Positions 9,447 through 18,681 of a DNA stretch of 64,000 nucleotides are shown here, piece by piece. The DNA is from an uncultured bacterium. GTDB lineage: Bacteria; Pseudomonadota; Alphaproteobacteria; Sphingomonadales; Sphingomonadaceae. A program made the translations under genes and the position numbers. The notes beneath the pieces are model-generated. The model made no database searches, was not told the origin of the DNA, and saw nothing but the letters and a program-made list of their open reading frames with translations. Each line of letters begins with the position of its first letter. Position 1 is the stretch's first letter. The stretch lies in assembly GCA_903884945.1 (NCBI GenBank), contig CAISGR010000155.1, positions 30,397-94,396 on the forward strand, given 5' to 3'.

Positions 9447-10703
9447 TCAGCTGATCAGCAGCCCGGCCAGCGCGGCGCTCATCAGGTTGGCGAGGCTGCC
9501 GGCGAGCAGCGCGCGGATGCCGAGCCGGGCGATCATCGGGCGCTGGTTGGGGGCGAGGCTGCCCGTCACCGCCATCTGGATCGCGATCGAGGAGAAGTTG
9601 GCGAAGCCGCACAGCGCGAAGGTCACCACGGCGATGGTGTGCTCGGACAGGCCCTTCTGCGCGCCGAGCGAGATATAGGCGACGAATTCGTTGAGCACGA
9701 TCTTCTGGCCGAACAGCCCGCCGGCGATCTGCGCCTCGCCCCACGGCACGTTGAGCAGGTACATCACCGGCGCGAAGACATAGCCGAGCAGCCCCTGGAA
9801 GCTCAGGTCGGGATAGCCGAACCACGCGCCGATCCCGCCCAGGATGCCGTTGGCGAGCGCGACCAGCGCCACGAACGCCAGCACCATCGCGCCGACCGCC
9901 ACCGCCAGCCGCACGCCGGTCTGCGCGCCCTGCGCCGCCGCCATGATGATGTTGGCCGGCTTTTCCTCGTCATGGCTTGCCTCGGCGATATGGATCACCT
10001 CGTCCTCGGGGTCGTCGCCGAGCGGCAGCTGGCCGAACGGCGCCTCCTTCACGTCGGGCATCATGATCTTGGCCATCAGGATGCCGCCCGGCGCGGCCAT
10101 GAAGCTCGCCGCGAGCAGATATTCGATGCGGATGCCCATCGAGGCATAGGCGGCGAGGATCGTGCCGGCCACGCCGGCCATGCCGCTGGTCATCACGGTG
10201 AACAGCTGCGCCGGGGTCAGGCTGGCGAGATAGGGACGGATCACCAGCGGCGATTCGCTCTGCCCGACGAAGATGTTCGCCGCCGCGCACAGCGATTCCA
10301 CCTTGGACACGCCGATCACCCATTCGATCGCTCCGCCGAGCCAGCGCACCACCAGCTGCATGATGCCGAGATAATAGAGGATCGAGACGAGGGCGGCGAA
10401 GAAGATGATCACCGGCAGCGCCTGGATCGCGAAATTCTTGCCGAGCGGGTCGCCGGCGAGGCGGCCGAACAGGAAGCTGGTGCCGGCATTGGCATAGCCC
10501 AGCAGGTTGGCGACGCCGGTCGACAGGAACTGAAGCGCCTGCACGCCGGCCGGCACCTTCAGCACGAGCACCGCGATGCCGACCTGCAGCAGGAAGGCCG
10601 CGCCCACGACGCGCGGGCGGATCGCGCGCCGGTTGCTCGAGAGCAGGAACGCGATGCCCAGGATGACGAAGACGCCGACGAAGCCGATCGGAAATGAACT
10701 CAT
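9447..10703 (-). CDS. Concentrative nucleoside transporter (NupC/CNT family)
   Basis: A 418-residue inner-membrane symporter that takes up nucleosides using a proton or sodium gradient. The CNT signature GQSESPL (147-153) and the second half-site KIVLNEFVAYISL are both present. About ten hydrophobic segments occur, and a hydrophilic Asp/Glu-rich insert (about 215-245, PLGDDPEDEVIHIAE) divides the two halves. Length is normal. It is transcribed alone, diverging from the yhhQ-like gene. Regulation is not evident. Confidence 0.93.
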   Translation of the reverse strand: MSSFPIGFVGVFVILGIAFLLSSNRRAIRPRVVGAAFLLQVGIAVLVLKVPAGVQALQFLSTGVANLLGYANAGTSFLFGRLAGDPLGKNFAIQALPVIIFFAALVSILYYLGIMQLVVRWLGGAIEWVIGVSKVESLCAAANIFVGQSESPLVIRPYLASLTPAQLFTVMTSGMAGVAGTILAAYASMGIRIEYLLAASFMAAPGGILMAKIMMPDVKEAPFGQLPLGDDPEDEVIHIAEASHDEEKPANIIMAAAQGAQTGVRLAVAVGAMVLAFVALVALANGILGGIGAWFGYPDLSFQGLLGYVFAPVMYLLNVPWGEAQIAGGLFGQKIVLNEFVAYISLGAQKGLSEHTIAVVTFALCGFANFSSIAIQMAVTGSLAPNQRPMIARLGIRALLAGSLANLMSAALAGLLIS

Positions 10704-10833
10704 ATGGGGCGCCCCGCCTGCGAAAAGGATGACGCAGCCCGGTCGGGGCGGCGCGGGGACCTACCATACAGGGCGGAGGCGATTGGGCTAGTGGCGGTTT
10801 GACGTGGCCGGGAAACGCGGTAGCGTGAGCCGG

Positions 10834-11475
10834 ATGAACCAGACCTCTCCCGCGATCCCCCGTTCGCTCTTCGTCTATTCGATCTTCTATGGCGGCATGG
10901 TCTGCATCGCGGGCGTGCTCGGCGTGAAGCAGGTCGCGCTCGGCCCGCTCGCGGTCGAGGCCGGGATCTTCGGCTTCCTGCTGCTCGTCGTGATGGGCAG
11001 CGCCGTCACGGAGCTGCACGGCCGCGCGGCGGGCGATGCGCTCGTGCGGATCGGCTTCGTGCCGCTGATCGTGTCCGCGCTGCTGATCCAGCTCGTGCTC
11101 GCGCTCCCCACCGATCCGGGCATGTACCCGCCCGCGATCGAGGCCTTCCCGATCGTGGTGGGGCAGAGCGCGCGGATGATGATCGCCGGGCTGATCTCCT
11201 ACGGCACCTCGCAGACGCTCAACATCTTCATCTTCTCGAAGCTGCGCCAGGGCACCGGCAAGCTGCTCTGGCTGCGCGGCATGATCGCCAGCGTGGTCTC
11301 GCAGATCGTCGATACCGTGCTGTTCATCACCATCTCCTTCTATGGCGAGCGCCCGATCCTCGGGCTGATGGGCGGGCAGATGCTCGCCAAGGTCGTGCTG
11401 TCGATCGTGCTGGTGCCGTTCCTGATCACCTTCTTCGTCTGGCTCGGTCGCCGGCTGGACGGCGCGCGACGCTGA
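10834..11475 (+). CDS. yhhQ: Queuosine precursor transporter family (YhhQ/QPTR)
   Basis: A 213-residue inner-membrane protein of the VUT/YhhQ family, which in E. coli imports the queuosine precursors preQ0/preQ1. Typical features are the hydrophobic core, LHGRAAGDALVRIGF, the GQSARMMIAGLISYGTSQ block and LRGMIASVVSQIVDTVLFI. I start at ATG 10834 (MNQTSPAIPRSLF); GTG 10804 would add ten residues. No preQ1 riboswitch was recognised upstream. The specific substrate is inferred from family only. Confidence 0.82.
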   Translation: MNQTSPAIPRSLFVYSIFYGGMVCIAGVLGVKQVALGPLAVEAGIFGFLLLVVMGSAVTELHGRAAGDALVRIGFVPLIVSALLIQLVLALPTDPGMYPPAIEAFPIVVGQSARMMIAGLISYGTSQTLNIFIFSKLRQGTGKLLWLRGMIASVVSQIVDTVLFITISFYGERPILGLMGGQMLAKVVLSIVLVPFLITFFVWLGRRLDGARR

Positions 11476-11531
11476 GCCCCGGCGCGAGACCCGCGCTTTC
11501 GCTCCACCGATGGAATCGGTAAGGGCCCCGC

Positions 11532-12431
11532 ATGACCGATCATTCTCCCGATCCCGCCCTGCTCGCCAAGGCCGAGACCCTCGTCGAGGCGCTGCCCTAT
11601 ATGCAGCGCTATGCCGGCGCGACCTTCGTCGTGAAATATGGCGGCCACGCCATGGGCGATCCCGAGGCGGCGCGCGATTTCGCCGAGGATGTCGTGCTGA
11701 TGAAGGCGGTCGGGATCAACCCGGTCGTCGTCCATGGCGGCGGCCCGCAGATCGGCGCGATGCTCAAGCGGCTCGGCGTCGAATCGCGCTTCGTCGACGG
11801 CCTGCGCGTCACGGATGCGGAGACGGCGCAGATCGCCGAAATGGTGCTGGCCGGCTCGATCAACAAGGAAATCGTCGGCTGGATCGGCCAGGCCGGCGGC
11901 CGCGCCGTCGGCATCTCGGGCAAGGATGGCGGCTTCGTCACCGCCGAGAAGGTCGGCCGCAACACGCCGGACCGGCTGCAGGGAATCGAGCGCCATGTCG
12001 ATCTCGGCTTTGTCGGCGAGCCCGTCGGCGTCGACCGGCGGATCATCGACACGCTGTCCTCGGCCGGCATCATCCCGGTCGTCGCGCCGATCGCGCAGGG
12101 GACTGACGGCCAGACCTACAATATCAACGCGGACACCATGGCCGGCGCCATCGCCGCGGCGCTCGGCGCGCACCGCCTGTTCATGCTCACCGACGTGGTC
12201 GGCGTGCTCGACAAGTCGGGCGAACTGCTCACGGATCTCGATCCGGCGGCGATCGCCGATCTGCGCGCCGACGGCACGATCAGCGGCGGGATGATTCCCA
12301 AGCTCGAGACCTGCGTCGCTGCGGTCCAGGGCGGGGTCGACGCCGCGGTGATCCTTGACGGGCGCGTGCCGCACGCCATGTTGCTGGAAATCTTCACGCG
12401 GCGCGGGGCGGGTACGCTCGTCCGGCGCTGA
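11532..12431 (+). CDS. argB: Acetylglutamate kinase ArgB
   Basis: Phosphorylates N-acetylglutamate at the second step of arginine biosynthesis in the cytosol. The 299-residue protein has the amino-acid kinase fold: [11 protein letters not shown] (phosphate-binding Lys), [11 protein letters not shown], the substrate region [10 protein letters not shown] and [15 protein letters not shown] with LTDVVGVLD. The N-terminal helix ([13 protein letters not shown]) resembles that of arginine-sensitive hexameric enzymes, so feedback inhibition by arginine is likely but inferred. Start ATG follows AAGGGCC. No other arg genes are in the window. Confidence 0.97.
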   Translation: MTDHSPDPALLAKAETLVEALPYMQRYAGATFVVKYGGHAMGDPEAARDFAEDVVLMKAVGINPVVVHGGGPQIGAMLKRLGVESRFVDGLRVTDAETAQIAEMVLAGSINKEIVGWIGQAGGRAVGISGKDGGFVTAEKVGRNTPDRLQGIERHVDLGFVGEPVGVDRRIIDTLSSAGIIPVVAPIAQGTDGQTYNINADTMAGAIAAALGAHRLFMLTDVVGVLDKSGELLTDLDPAAIADLRADGTISGGMIPKLETCVAAVQGGVDAAVILDGRVPHAMLLEIFTRRGAGTLVRR

Positions 12432-12496
12432 ACCAGGTCTGTTCGAAACGGACGTATGCCGCTAGGCTCGCCTTCCACCGCCCACGGAGACCCGCA

Positions 12497-12811
12497 TTGG
12501 CCGTTTTGATCATCCTGCTCCAGATCACCCAGGTGCTGCTCAATGTCGTCTGGTGGATCATCGTGATCCAGGCGATCCTGTCGTGGCTGCTCGCGTTCAA
12601 CGTGATCAACACCTATAACGACACGGTCCGCCAGATCTGGGTCGCGCTGCAGAAGATGACCGAGCCGATCTATCGGCCGATCCGGCGCGTCCTGCCCGAT
12701 TTCGGCGCGCTCGATCTGTCGCCGCTGGTCGTGCTGCTGATCCTCTATATCCTGTCGAACATCATCCTGCCGCAGATCGCCATGCAGCTCTACGCCGCGC
12801 CGACGATCTGA
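12497..12811 (+). CDS. yggT: YggT-family membrane protein
   Basis: A 104-residue protein with two hydrophobic helical pairs (about 4-36 and 70-100) around the conserved polar stretch MTEPIYRPIRRVLPDFGALDLSPLV, the mark of the YggT family. In plastids and other bacteria relatives help cytochrome assembly or cell division/FtsZ organisation; here the role is unknown. The start is TTG 12497 with CGGAGA upstream. It heads the tight series yggT-yggU-folD, 3 bp ahead of yggU. Confidence 0.9.
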   Translation: MAVLIILLQITQVLLNVVWWIIVIQAILSWLLAFNVINTYNDTVRQIWVALQKMTEPIYRPIRRVLPDFGALDLSPLVVLLILYILSNIILPQIAMQLYAAPTI

Positions 12812-12814
12812 GCC

Positions 12815-13117
12815 GTGCCGGCCTGGGCGCCACGGCCGGACGGGATCGCGCTGGCGGTCCGGGTCACGCCCAGGTCCTCGCGGGACAGCCTCGTCGCCGG
12901 GACAGCTGACTATTTCGCCGCGCGGCTCACCGCGCCGCCCGTCGAGGGCGCGGCCAACCAGGGCCTCGTCGCGCTGGTCGCCAAGGCGTTCGGCGTGCCG
13001 AAGCGCGCCGTCACGCTGGTCGCGGGCGATACCGCGCGGCTGAAACGGCTGCATGTCGCGGGCGACGTCGCATCGCTGGCGAAAATCGCCGCCAGCCTCT
13101 ATGAGGCCGCGCCATGA
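12815..13117 (+). CDS. yggU: DUF167 family protein (YggU)
   Basis: A 100-residue cytosolic protein of the DUF167/YggU family: [14 protein letters not shown], then [24 protein letters not shown] and the basic TARLKRLHV end. Biochemical function is not established for the family. The start is GTG 12815, 3 bp after the yggT stop. Its last four bases overlap the folD start (ATGA). Linkage with yggT is a widely conserved pairing. Confidence 0.92.
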   Translation: MPAWAPRPDGIALAVRVTPRSSRDSLVAGTADYFAARLTAPPVEGAANQGLVALVAKAFGVPKRAVTLVAGDTARLKRLHVAGDVASLAKIAASLYEAAP

Positions 13118-13989
13118 GCGCAGACATCATCGACGGAAAAGCTTTCGCCGCCGGGCTTCGGGCCCGGATCGCGATCCAGGTACAGGCATTTGCGGCAGCG
13201 GCCGGCCGCCCTCCGGGGCTCGCGGTCGTGCTGGTGGGCGACGATCCCGCCTCGGCGGTCTATGTCCGCTCGAAGCACAAGGCAGTGCGCGAGGCCGGGA
13301 TGGAGGGCTTCGAATATCGCCTGCCCGCCGACGTGGCGCAGGCCGAGCTGCTCGCGCTGGTCGAGCGGCTCAACGCCGACGTGAACGTCGATGGCATCCT
13401 CGTCCAGCTGCCGCTGCCGAAGCATATCGACGAGCAGGCGATTCTCACCCGGATCGATCCCGACAAGGATGTGGACGGCTTCCACCCGGTCAATGCCGGG
13501 CGGCTCGCGACCGGGCTGGACGGCTTCGTGCCCTGCACGCCGCTCGGGTGCGTGATGCTGCTGAAGGACCGGCTCGGCGATCTCGCCGGGTTCGATGCGG
13601 TGGTGATCGGCCGGTCGAACATCGTCGGCAAGCCGATGGCGCAATTGCTGATCCGGGAAAGCTGCACCGTCACGGTCGCGCATTCGCGGACCAAGGATCT
13701 CTCGAGCGTGGTGCGCCGCGCCGATATCGTGGTGGCGGCGGTCGGCCGCCCGGCGATGGTCAAGGGCGAATGGATCAAGCCGGGCGCGACGGTGATCGAC
13801 GTCGGCATCAACCGCACGGAGGACGGGCTGGTCGGCGATGTCGATTTCGCCGGTGCTGCCAGCGTCGCGGGGGCGATCACGCCGGTGCCGGGCGGCGTCG
13901 GCCCGATGACGATCGCGGTGCTGCTGCGCAACACGCTCGTCTCGGCGCATCGCCGGGCGAAGGTGGCATTCGACCAGGACGCGCTGTGA
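13114..13989 (+). CDS. folD: Bifunctional methylenetetrahydrofolate dehydrogenase/cyclohydrolase FolD
   Basis: Interconverts 5,10-methylene-, methenyl- and 10-formyl-tetrahydrofolate using NADP, feeding purine and methionine synthesis. The 291-residue sequence has catalytic Tyr50 and Lys54 (YVRSKHKAV), the signature [14 protein letters not shown] with [11 protein letters not shown], and the nucleotide site [14 protein letters not shown]. The C-terminal [18 protein letters not shown] is also present. Its start overlaps the yggU stop, and its stop overlaps the GTG of the next gene by 4 bp, indicating translational coupling. Confidence 0.97.
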   Translation: MSADIIDGKAFAAGLRARIAIQVQAFAAAAGRPPGLAVVLVGDDPASAVYVRSKHKAVREAGMEGFEYRLPADVAQAELLALVERLNADVNVDGILVQLPLPKHIDEQAILTRIDPDKDVDGFHPVNAGRLATGLDGFVPCTPLGCVMLLKDRLGDLAGFDAVVIGRSNIVGKPMAQLLIRESCTVTVAHSRTKDLSSVVRRADIVVAAVGRPAMVKGEWIKPGATVIDVGINRTEDGLVGDVDFAGAASVAGAITPVPGGVGPMTIAVLLRNTLVSAHRRAKVAFDQDAL

Positions 13990-14591
13990 TCCTCGCGCTG
14001 CTGCTGGCTGCGGCGCCGCCGCAGACGGCGGTGGAGGCCGAGCGCGCCTTTGTCCGCGCTGCGCAGGCCGAGGGGCAGTGGACGGCGTTTCGCCGCTTCG
14101 CCGCGGAAGATGCGGTGATGTTCGCGCCGCAGCCGGTCAATCCCCGGCAGTTCCTCAAGGATCGCAAGGATCCCCCGGCGGCGCTGATGTGGTGGCCGGC
14201 GGACAGCTTCGTCTCGTGCGACGGCGGCTTCGCGATCAACACCGGCCCGTGGATGCGGCCCGCCGGCGAAGCGTTCGGCTATTTCACCACCGTCTGGCGG
14301 CGCGAGCCCGATGGCGGCTGGCAATGGACGGTGGATGGCGGAGACGGCCTTGCCGCGCCGCGCCCGGCGGGGGACGCGCCGAAGGTCCGCCGCGCATCGT
14401 GCGCGGGCAGCCCGGCCACCGTCGCCGCGGTGCGCTACCGCGACGGCGAGACGGGCGAGGGCCAGTCGGCGGATCGCACGCTCGCCTGGCGCTGGCACGT
14501 CGCGCCCGATGGCGCGCGCAGCTTCGATGCCTGGCTGTGGGACGGGCGTGCGATGCGCCCGGTCCGGGCCGATCGGATCGCCGCGCCATGA
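13986..14591 (+). CDS. Predicted secreted protein, NTF2-like, unknown role
   Basis: A 201-residue protein starting at GTG 13986, overlapping the folD stop by 4 bp. A short hydrophobic signal ([12 protein letters not shown]) is followed by [40 protein letters not shown] comes later, a layout seen in NTF2-like/DUF4440 domains. Two cysteines (SCDGG and SCAGS) could pair in the periplasm. The specific function is not recognised. It sits between folD and marC with 4-bp overlaps on both sides, so it is clearly co-translated with them. Confidence 0.75.
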   Translation: MILALLLAAAPPQTAVEAERAFVRAAQAEGQWTAFRRFAAEDAVMFAPQPVNPRQFLKDRKDPPAALMWWPADSFVSCDGGFAINTGPWMRPAGEAFGYFTTVWRREPDGGWQWTVDGGDGLAAPRPAGDAPKVRRASCAGSPATVAAVRYRDGETGEGQSADRTLAWRWHVAPDGARSFDAWLWDGRAMRPVRADRIAAP

Positions 14592-15223
14592 TCGCGGCCC
14601 CGATGATCGCGCTCTATGTCTCCTCGCTGATCACCTTCTTCGTGGTGATCGATCCGCCGGGCTGCGCGCCGATCTATGCCGGCCTGTCGAAGGGCGCCAC
14701 GCCGGTGCACCGGCGGGCGATGGCGCTGCGCGCGGTGCTGGTCGCCTCGGCCATCCTGTTCGTCTTCGCGCTGTTCGGCGAGGATCTGCTCCACGCGCTC
14801 GGCATCAGCCTGGCCAGCTTCCGCATCGCGGGCGGGATCATGCTGTTCCTGATCGCGCTGGAAATGGTGTTCGAGAAGCGCACCCAGCGCCGCGAGGACC
14901 GCGCCCAGAAGATCATCGAGACGCCCGAGGTCGAGGATGTCTCGATCTTCCCGATGGCGATGCCGATGATCGCCGGCCCGGGCTCGATCGCCAGCGTGAT
15001 GCTGCTGATGAGCCGCGCCGACGGGCTGGAGGCCTCGGTCGTGATCCTCGGCGCGCTGGCGACGATCCTGCTGCTCACGCTCGTCGCGCTGCTCGCGGCG
15101 GGGCCGATCATGCGGATCCTCGGCGTGAAGATCGAGGCAGTGATCACGCGCCTGCTCGGCGTGCTGCTCGCCGCGCTCGCGGTGCAGTTCGTGATCGACG
15201 GGGTGAGGATCAGCCTGCTCTGA
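14588..15223 (+). CDS. MarC-family integral membrane protein
   Basis: A 211-residue inner-membrane protein with six predicted helices. It carries MarC family features: FFVVIDPPGCAPIYAGLSKG near the N-terminus and IFPMAMPMIAGPGSIASVML in the middle. The charged loop (FEKRTQRREDRAQK, about 98-111) lies between the halves. Family members were once linked to multiple antibiotic resistance, a link later withdrawn; transport of small metabolites is suspected. Its ATG overlaps the preceding stop, making it the last gene of the coupled block. Confidence 0.9.
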   Translation: MIAAPMIALYVSSLITFFVVIDPPGCAPIYAGLSKGATPVHRRAMALRAVLVASAILFVFALFGEDLLHALGISLASFRIAGGIMLFLIALEMVFEKRTQRREDRAQKIIETPEVEDVSIFPMAMPMIAGPGSIASVMLLMSRADGLEASVVILGALATILLLTLVALLAAGPIMRILGVKIEAVITRLLGVLLAALAVQFVIDGVRISLL

Positions 15224-15342
15224 CGGGGGCATCGCTACCGCTGACTGATTTGATCGGATCGGCTGAGCACGCAGCCAAAACACGAACGCTGTCGATCCGC
15301 GCGCAGGTTGCGACCTTCGCCTTGAGGCGTTAGCCTGTCGGC

Positions 15343-15492
15343 ATGAGCAAATTCACCCCTGTCGGCGCGCTGATCGTCTGCTGGTTCATCGGCATCATCG
15401 TCGGAAAACCGGGACTGTGGTTTCCGCTTGGAATACTGGCCATGGTCATCATCGCATTGCTTCGGAAGCAGCGCGGTTCATCTCGGCGATAA
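15343..15492 (+). CDS. Possible 49-residue membrane microprotein
   Basis: A short reading frame (MSKFTPVGALIVCWFIGIIV at the N-terminus) with two hydrophobic segments separated by GKPGLWFP and a basic tail RKQRGSSRR. The positive-inside arrangement looks deliberate and the region is otherwise empty. There is no good ribosome-binding site and no recognised family. It could be a genuine small membrane protein or chance coding. Confidence 0.4.
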   Translation: MSKFTPVGALIVCWFIGIIVGKPGLWFPLGILAMVIIALLRKQRGSSRR

Positions 15493-15644
15493 TCTCGTCA
15501 ACGATCGGCCTGTGCATCGAGAGCGCTTGATGGTGGCTCTGCGGGCATGACATTGGCAGGGGTCATCGATCCCCGCGCCGATCAATCATTGTTACGGCGG
15601 TCCCCCCGATTTTTGCGCTTTTGCACAGCCTCCACCCGCTGCCC

Positions 15645-17432
15645 TCAGTGAATCCGCCACAGCCGCAGCGGCGAGTTCTTCGGCAGCGGCACCGGCTCCA
15701 GCCAGGCCGGAACCTGCTTGCGCGCCAGCTGGTCGTAGAAGCCGCCCGGGTTGCGCGACCGGTAGACGGTCGATTCGGCCATGTCCGGGCACACCAGCAG
15801 CAGCGTCGCGCCGTGCCGGTGCGCGATCGCGCGGAAATTGTCCGCGGTGCCGCCAAAGGCGTGCTGCACGTCGAGGATCGCGTCGCCGTTGCGGTGATAG
15901 GGGCCGGCCACCGCATCGTGATGCGTCACGGTGATCAGGCGCGGCCCGAGGTCGACAAAGGTGAAGATGGTCTGCGCCGGCAGCCGGTTGAGCGGCGCCA
16001 TGGCCGGGATCGTCGGGCAGCGGGCGCTCGCCCGGTTGACCTGCTGGATGCGCTTGCTCTGCCGGCTGACCGGCAGATAGTTGATCCCGCCCGCGAACAG
16101 CCCGGAGACGACGAGGAAGGCGGCGACCGTGCCGAGCACGCGCACCGGCATCGAGCGGCTGTTCAGGCACCAGGGCAGGATGATCCAGGCCAGCGCGGTC
16201 GCGCCCGGCACCGCCAGCAGCTGCGCCGCCGGCCCGGCGCGCGCCTGCCACAGCAGCATCGCCGCGGCGAAGCTGCAGAACAGCAGCACCGGCAGCCAGC
16301 CATTGACCTTCGGCGTGCCGCGCGCGCGCCAGGTCGCGATGCATGCCCCGATGATCCCGATCACCGGCAGCGCGACGATCGGGAAGGCGGTGCCGATCGG
16401 ATGCTTGTAGATCGGCCGCGCCTCGCGGACATTGTCCAGCCAGTTGCGCGCCAGCTCGGGCGAGACCTGTTCCGGCCGGCCCAGGCATTGCGGGAAGAGC
16501 AGCGCGAAGCCGGCGACGATCGCGATCCCGGCCACCACCGCGAGCGCGAGCCGCAGCCAGCGCTGTTCGGGGTTGAGCCGGCCGAGCAGGAACAGCAGCA
16601 CGCCCGCCGCGATCATCACGCTCAGCCATACCGGGGTCAGCGCGTCGCAGCGCAGCACTTCGTTGGCGTTGGAGGCGAACAGCGCATAGCCGAGCGCGCT
16701 GCCGCCGCCGAGCGAGAGCGCATAGACGCTCATGCGCGGCGCGTCGGCCCGGTCCCACACCCAGCGCAGCGCGATGATCGCGCCCGCCATCGCGGCATAG
16801 GGCAGCATCTCGAGCCCGATGGTGAGCGAGACGGCGCTGGCCACGCCGACGATCATCCCGCCCCGCGCGCCCTTCGGGTCGCACAGCCCGGCGACGGTCA
16901 GGCTCAGCATGGCGAGCTGCCAGCCATGATGGTCGATCCGCTCGGGCATATACATCTGCAGCGTTGCGGTGCAGCTCGCGATCAGGAAGACGATCGCCAG
17001 CGGCCAGGCGAGCCCGCTCACCAGCCGGCGCACGGTCGCGGCCAGCCCGATCATGGCGATGCTCAGCGGCAGCAGCGGGGCGATGCCGCAGGCCAGCCGC
17101 TCCGCCTGCGCCACGCCGACGAACGGCTTGAACAGCAGGATCAGCCCGGCGATCGGCAGGTCGACCAGCCGGCTCCAGTGGATGTCGAATCCGGCGGGCG
17201 GGTTGAGCCGGTACTGGCGCAGGTCGTACCAGCCCTGCCCGTCGAGCAGCGCGCGCACCTGCATCAGCCGCATATTGTCGTCGGTGTCGCCCAGCGCGAG
17301 CCAGTGGACGTAATTCCACCGCAGATACAGGTAGAAGGCCGCGATCACCGCCCAGGCGAGGAGCGTCAGCCGCAACCAGTGGCGGTCAAGCTCGGCCACG
17401 ATCTCGGGCGGGTTGCTGGCGGTATCGTTCAA
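15645..17432 (-). CDS. Predicted polytopic GT-C-like membrane protein
   Basis: A 595-residue inner-membrane protein with about 11-12 hydrophobic helices. The first loop carries LALGDTDDNMRLMQVRALLD, and a later periplasmic loop has ERIDHHGWQ. Such acidic and DHH motifs resemble the divalent-metal and acceptor motifs of GT-C glycosyltransferases (STT3/PMT-like). The C-terminal 150 residues are a soluble periplasmic domain. The start is TTG 17432 with AGGGAAG upstream. GtrA, methyltransferase and GT2 neighbours support a role in surface glycan or lipid modification. Donor and acceptor are unknown. Confidence 0.7.
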   Translation of the reverse strand: MNDTASNPPEIVAELDRHWLRLTLLAWAVIAAFYLYLRWNYVHWLALGDTDDNMRLMQVRALLDGQGWYDLRQYRLNPPAGFDIHWSRLVDLPIAGLILLFKPFVGVAQAERLACGIAPLLPLSIAMIGLAATVRRLVSGLAWPLAIVFLIASCTATLQMYMPERIDHHGWQLAMLSLTVAGLCDPKGARGGMIVGVASAVSLTIGLEMLPYAAMAGAIIALRWVWDRADAPRMSVYALSLGGGSALGYALFASNANEVLRCDALTPVWLSVMIAAGVLLFLLGRLNPEQRWLRLALAVVAGIAIVAGFALLFPQCLGRPEQVSPELARNWLDNVREARPIYKHPIGTAFPIVALPVIGIIGACIATWRARGTPKVNGWLPVLLFCSFAAAMLLWQARAGPAAQLLAVPGATALAWIILPWCLNSRSMPVRVLGTVAAFLVVSGLFAGGINYLPVSRQSKRIQQVNRASARCPTIPAMAPLNRLPAQTIFTFVDLGPRLITVTHHDAVAGPYHRNGDAILDVQHAFGGTADNFRAIAHRHGATLLLVCPDMAESTVYRSRNPGGFYDQLARKQVPAWLEPVPLPKNSPLRLWRIH

Positions 17433-17491
17433 AGGGCTTCCCTCGCTATCGTTCGCGCTCTAGTGCCACCGCCACAAAGGGCAAGGTACGC

Positions 17492-17938
17492 GTGACGGCG
17501 ATTTTCAGACAGATCGAAAGCTGGCGGACGGGCGGCGTGCTCGCCCAGCTGATTCGCTTCGGCATCGCCGGGGGGATTTCGAGCGTCATCTATTTCGCGG
17601 TCTATATGCCGCTGACGCTCTATGTCTTCGGGCCCCGGCTCGCGGTGCTCGCGGTCCCGCCCGCCTTCCTCGTGGCGGTGGTGTTCGGCTTCTTCCTGCA
17701 CAGCGCCTGGAGCTTCAAGGGGCACGGCACGCGCGACCAGAGCGGGCGCCAGCACGCCAAGTTCTTCGTCGTGCAGACCTTCGGCCTGGTGCTCAACGCC
17801 GCCTTCACCTGGATCATCACCGGGCCGCTGTTCCATGGCTCCCCCTGGCTGCCGATGATTCCGGTGCTTACGATAACCCCGGTCGCGACCTTCGCGCTCA
17901 ACCGCCAATGGGTGTTCGGCAATGATGGTCAGGTCTGA
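17492..17938 (+). CDS. GtrA-family membrane protein
   Basis: A 148-residue protein with four hydrophobic helices of the GtrA family: LIRFGIAGGISSVIYFAVY at the start, and the C-terminal TPVATFALNRQWVF. GtrA proteins are thought to flip polyprenyl-phosphate-linked sugars made by a GtrB-type GT2 enzyme. Such an enzyme is encoded just downstream on the opposite strand. The start is GTG 17492. Its stop and the next ATG share one base (TGATG), so it is coupled to the methyltransferase gene. Confidence 0.9.
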   Translation: MTAIFRQIESWRTGGVLAQLIRFGIAGGISSVIYFAVYMPLTLYVFGPRLAVLAVPPAFLVAVVFGFFLHSAWSFKGHGTRDQSGRQHAKFFVVQTFGLVLNAAFTWIITGPLFHGSPWLPMIPVLTITPVATFALNRQWVFGNDGQV

Positions 17939-18681
17939 TGGATAGAATCGTCTACGATCGCATGGCGGCGCATGATTCGACGCACTGGTGGTATACCGCG
18001 CGGCGCGACATCCTGGCCGATTTCCTGGCGCGCGAGGGCCATCTGCCACGCGACGCGCGCATTCTCGAGATCGGCTGCGGCACCGGGCACAATCTCCCGA
18101 TGCTCGCTGCCTTCGGCACGGTCGACGCGATCGAGATCGATCCCGCCGCGCGCGAGATCGCGAGCGCGCGGCTCGGCAAGCCGGTCGGCGCGGCGCCGCT
18201 GCCCGATCTCACCGGGGTCGAGCGCGGCAGCTACGATCTGGTCGCGGTGCTCGACGTGGTCGAGCATATCGCGGACGATGTCGCGGCGCTGAAGGCGATG
18301 GCGGCCTGCCTGAAGCCGGGCGGCAAGATCCTGATCACCGTGCCCGCGCACCAGTGGATGTGGAGCGCGCACGACGTCGTGAACCACCACCACCGCCGCT
18401 ATTCGAAGGCATCGCTCGCGGCTGCGATCCGCGCGGCGGGGCTCGAGCCGCGCAAGCTCGGCTATTTCAACTCGCTGCTCTTCCCGCTCGCCGCCGCGTC
18501 GCGGCTGGCCGGCCGCCTCACCGGCAAGGACGACAGCGACGATTCGCCGCCGCCCCGGCTGCTGAACACGCTGTTCGAGGCGATCTTCCGCCTCGAGCGT
18601 CACCTGGTCGGGCGGGTCCCGCTCTCGCCGGGGGTCTCGATCATCACGCTGGCCATGCCGGGCGGCGGCTCGGCCCGGTAG
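17938..18681 (+). CDS. Class I SAM-dependent methyltransferase
   Basis: A 247-residue methyltransferase. Motif I ILEIGCGTGHNLPML and the acidic end of strand 2 (DAIEID) bind S-adenosylmethionine. DLVAVLDVVEHI and LKPGGKILITVPAH are typical of the Methyltransf_11/23 type. The histidine-rich WMWSAHDVVNHHHRRYSK segment is common in cell-surface glycan methyltransferases. The substrate is unknown. It is coupled to gtrA, and its last 82 bases overlap the end of the convergent GT2 gene. Confidence 0.88.
   Translation: MDRIVYDRMAAHDSTHWWYTARRDILADFLAREGHLPRDARILEIGCGTGHNLPMLAAFGTVDAIEIDPAAREIASARLGKPVGAAPLPDLTGVERGSYDLVAVLDVVEHIADDVAALKAMAACLKPGGKILITVPAHQWMWSAHDVVNHHHRRYSKASLAAAIRAAGLEPRKLGYFNSLLFPLAAASRLAGRLTGKDDSDDSPPPRLLNTLFEAIFRLERHLVGRVPLSPGVSIITLAMPGGGSAR

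Noticed and set aside
9114..10697. 527-residue plus-strand open frame
   Set aside because: Antisense to the NupC-type transporter; rich in His, Arg and Asp with no family. Shadow of real coding DNA.
10704..10833. preQ1 riboswitch before the yhhQ-like gene
   Set aside because: No characteristic short stem with an A-rich tail near the start. A covariance-model search would decide.
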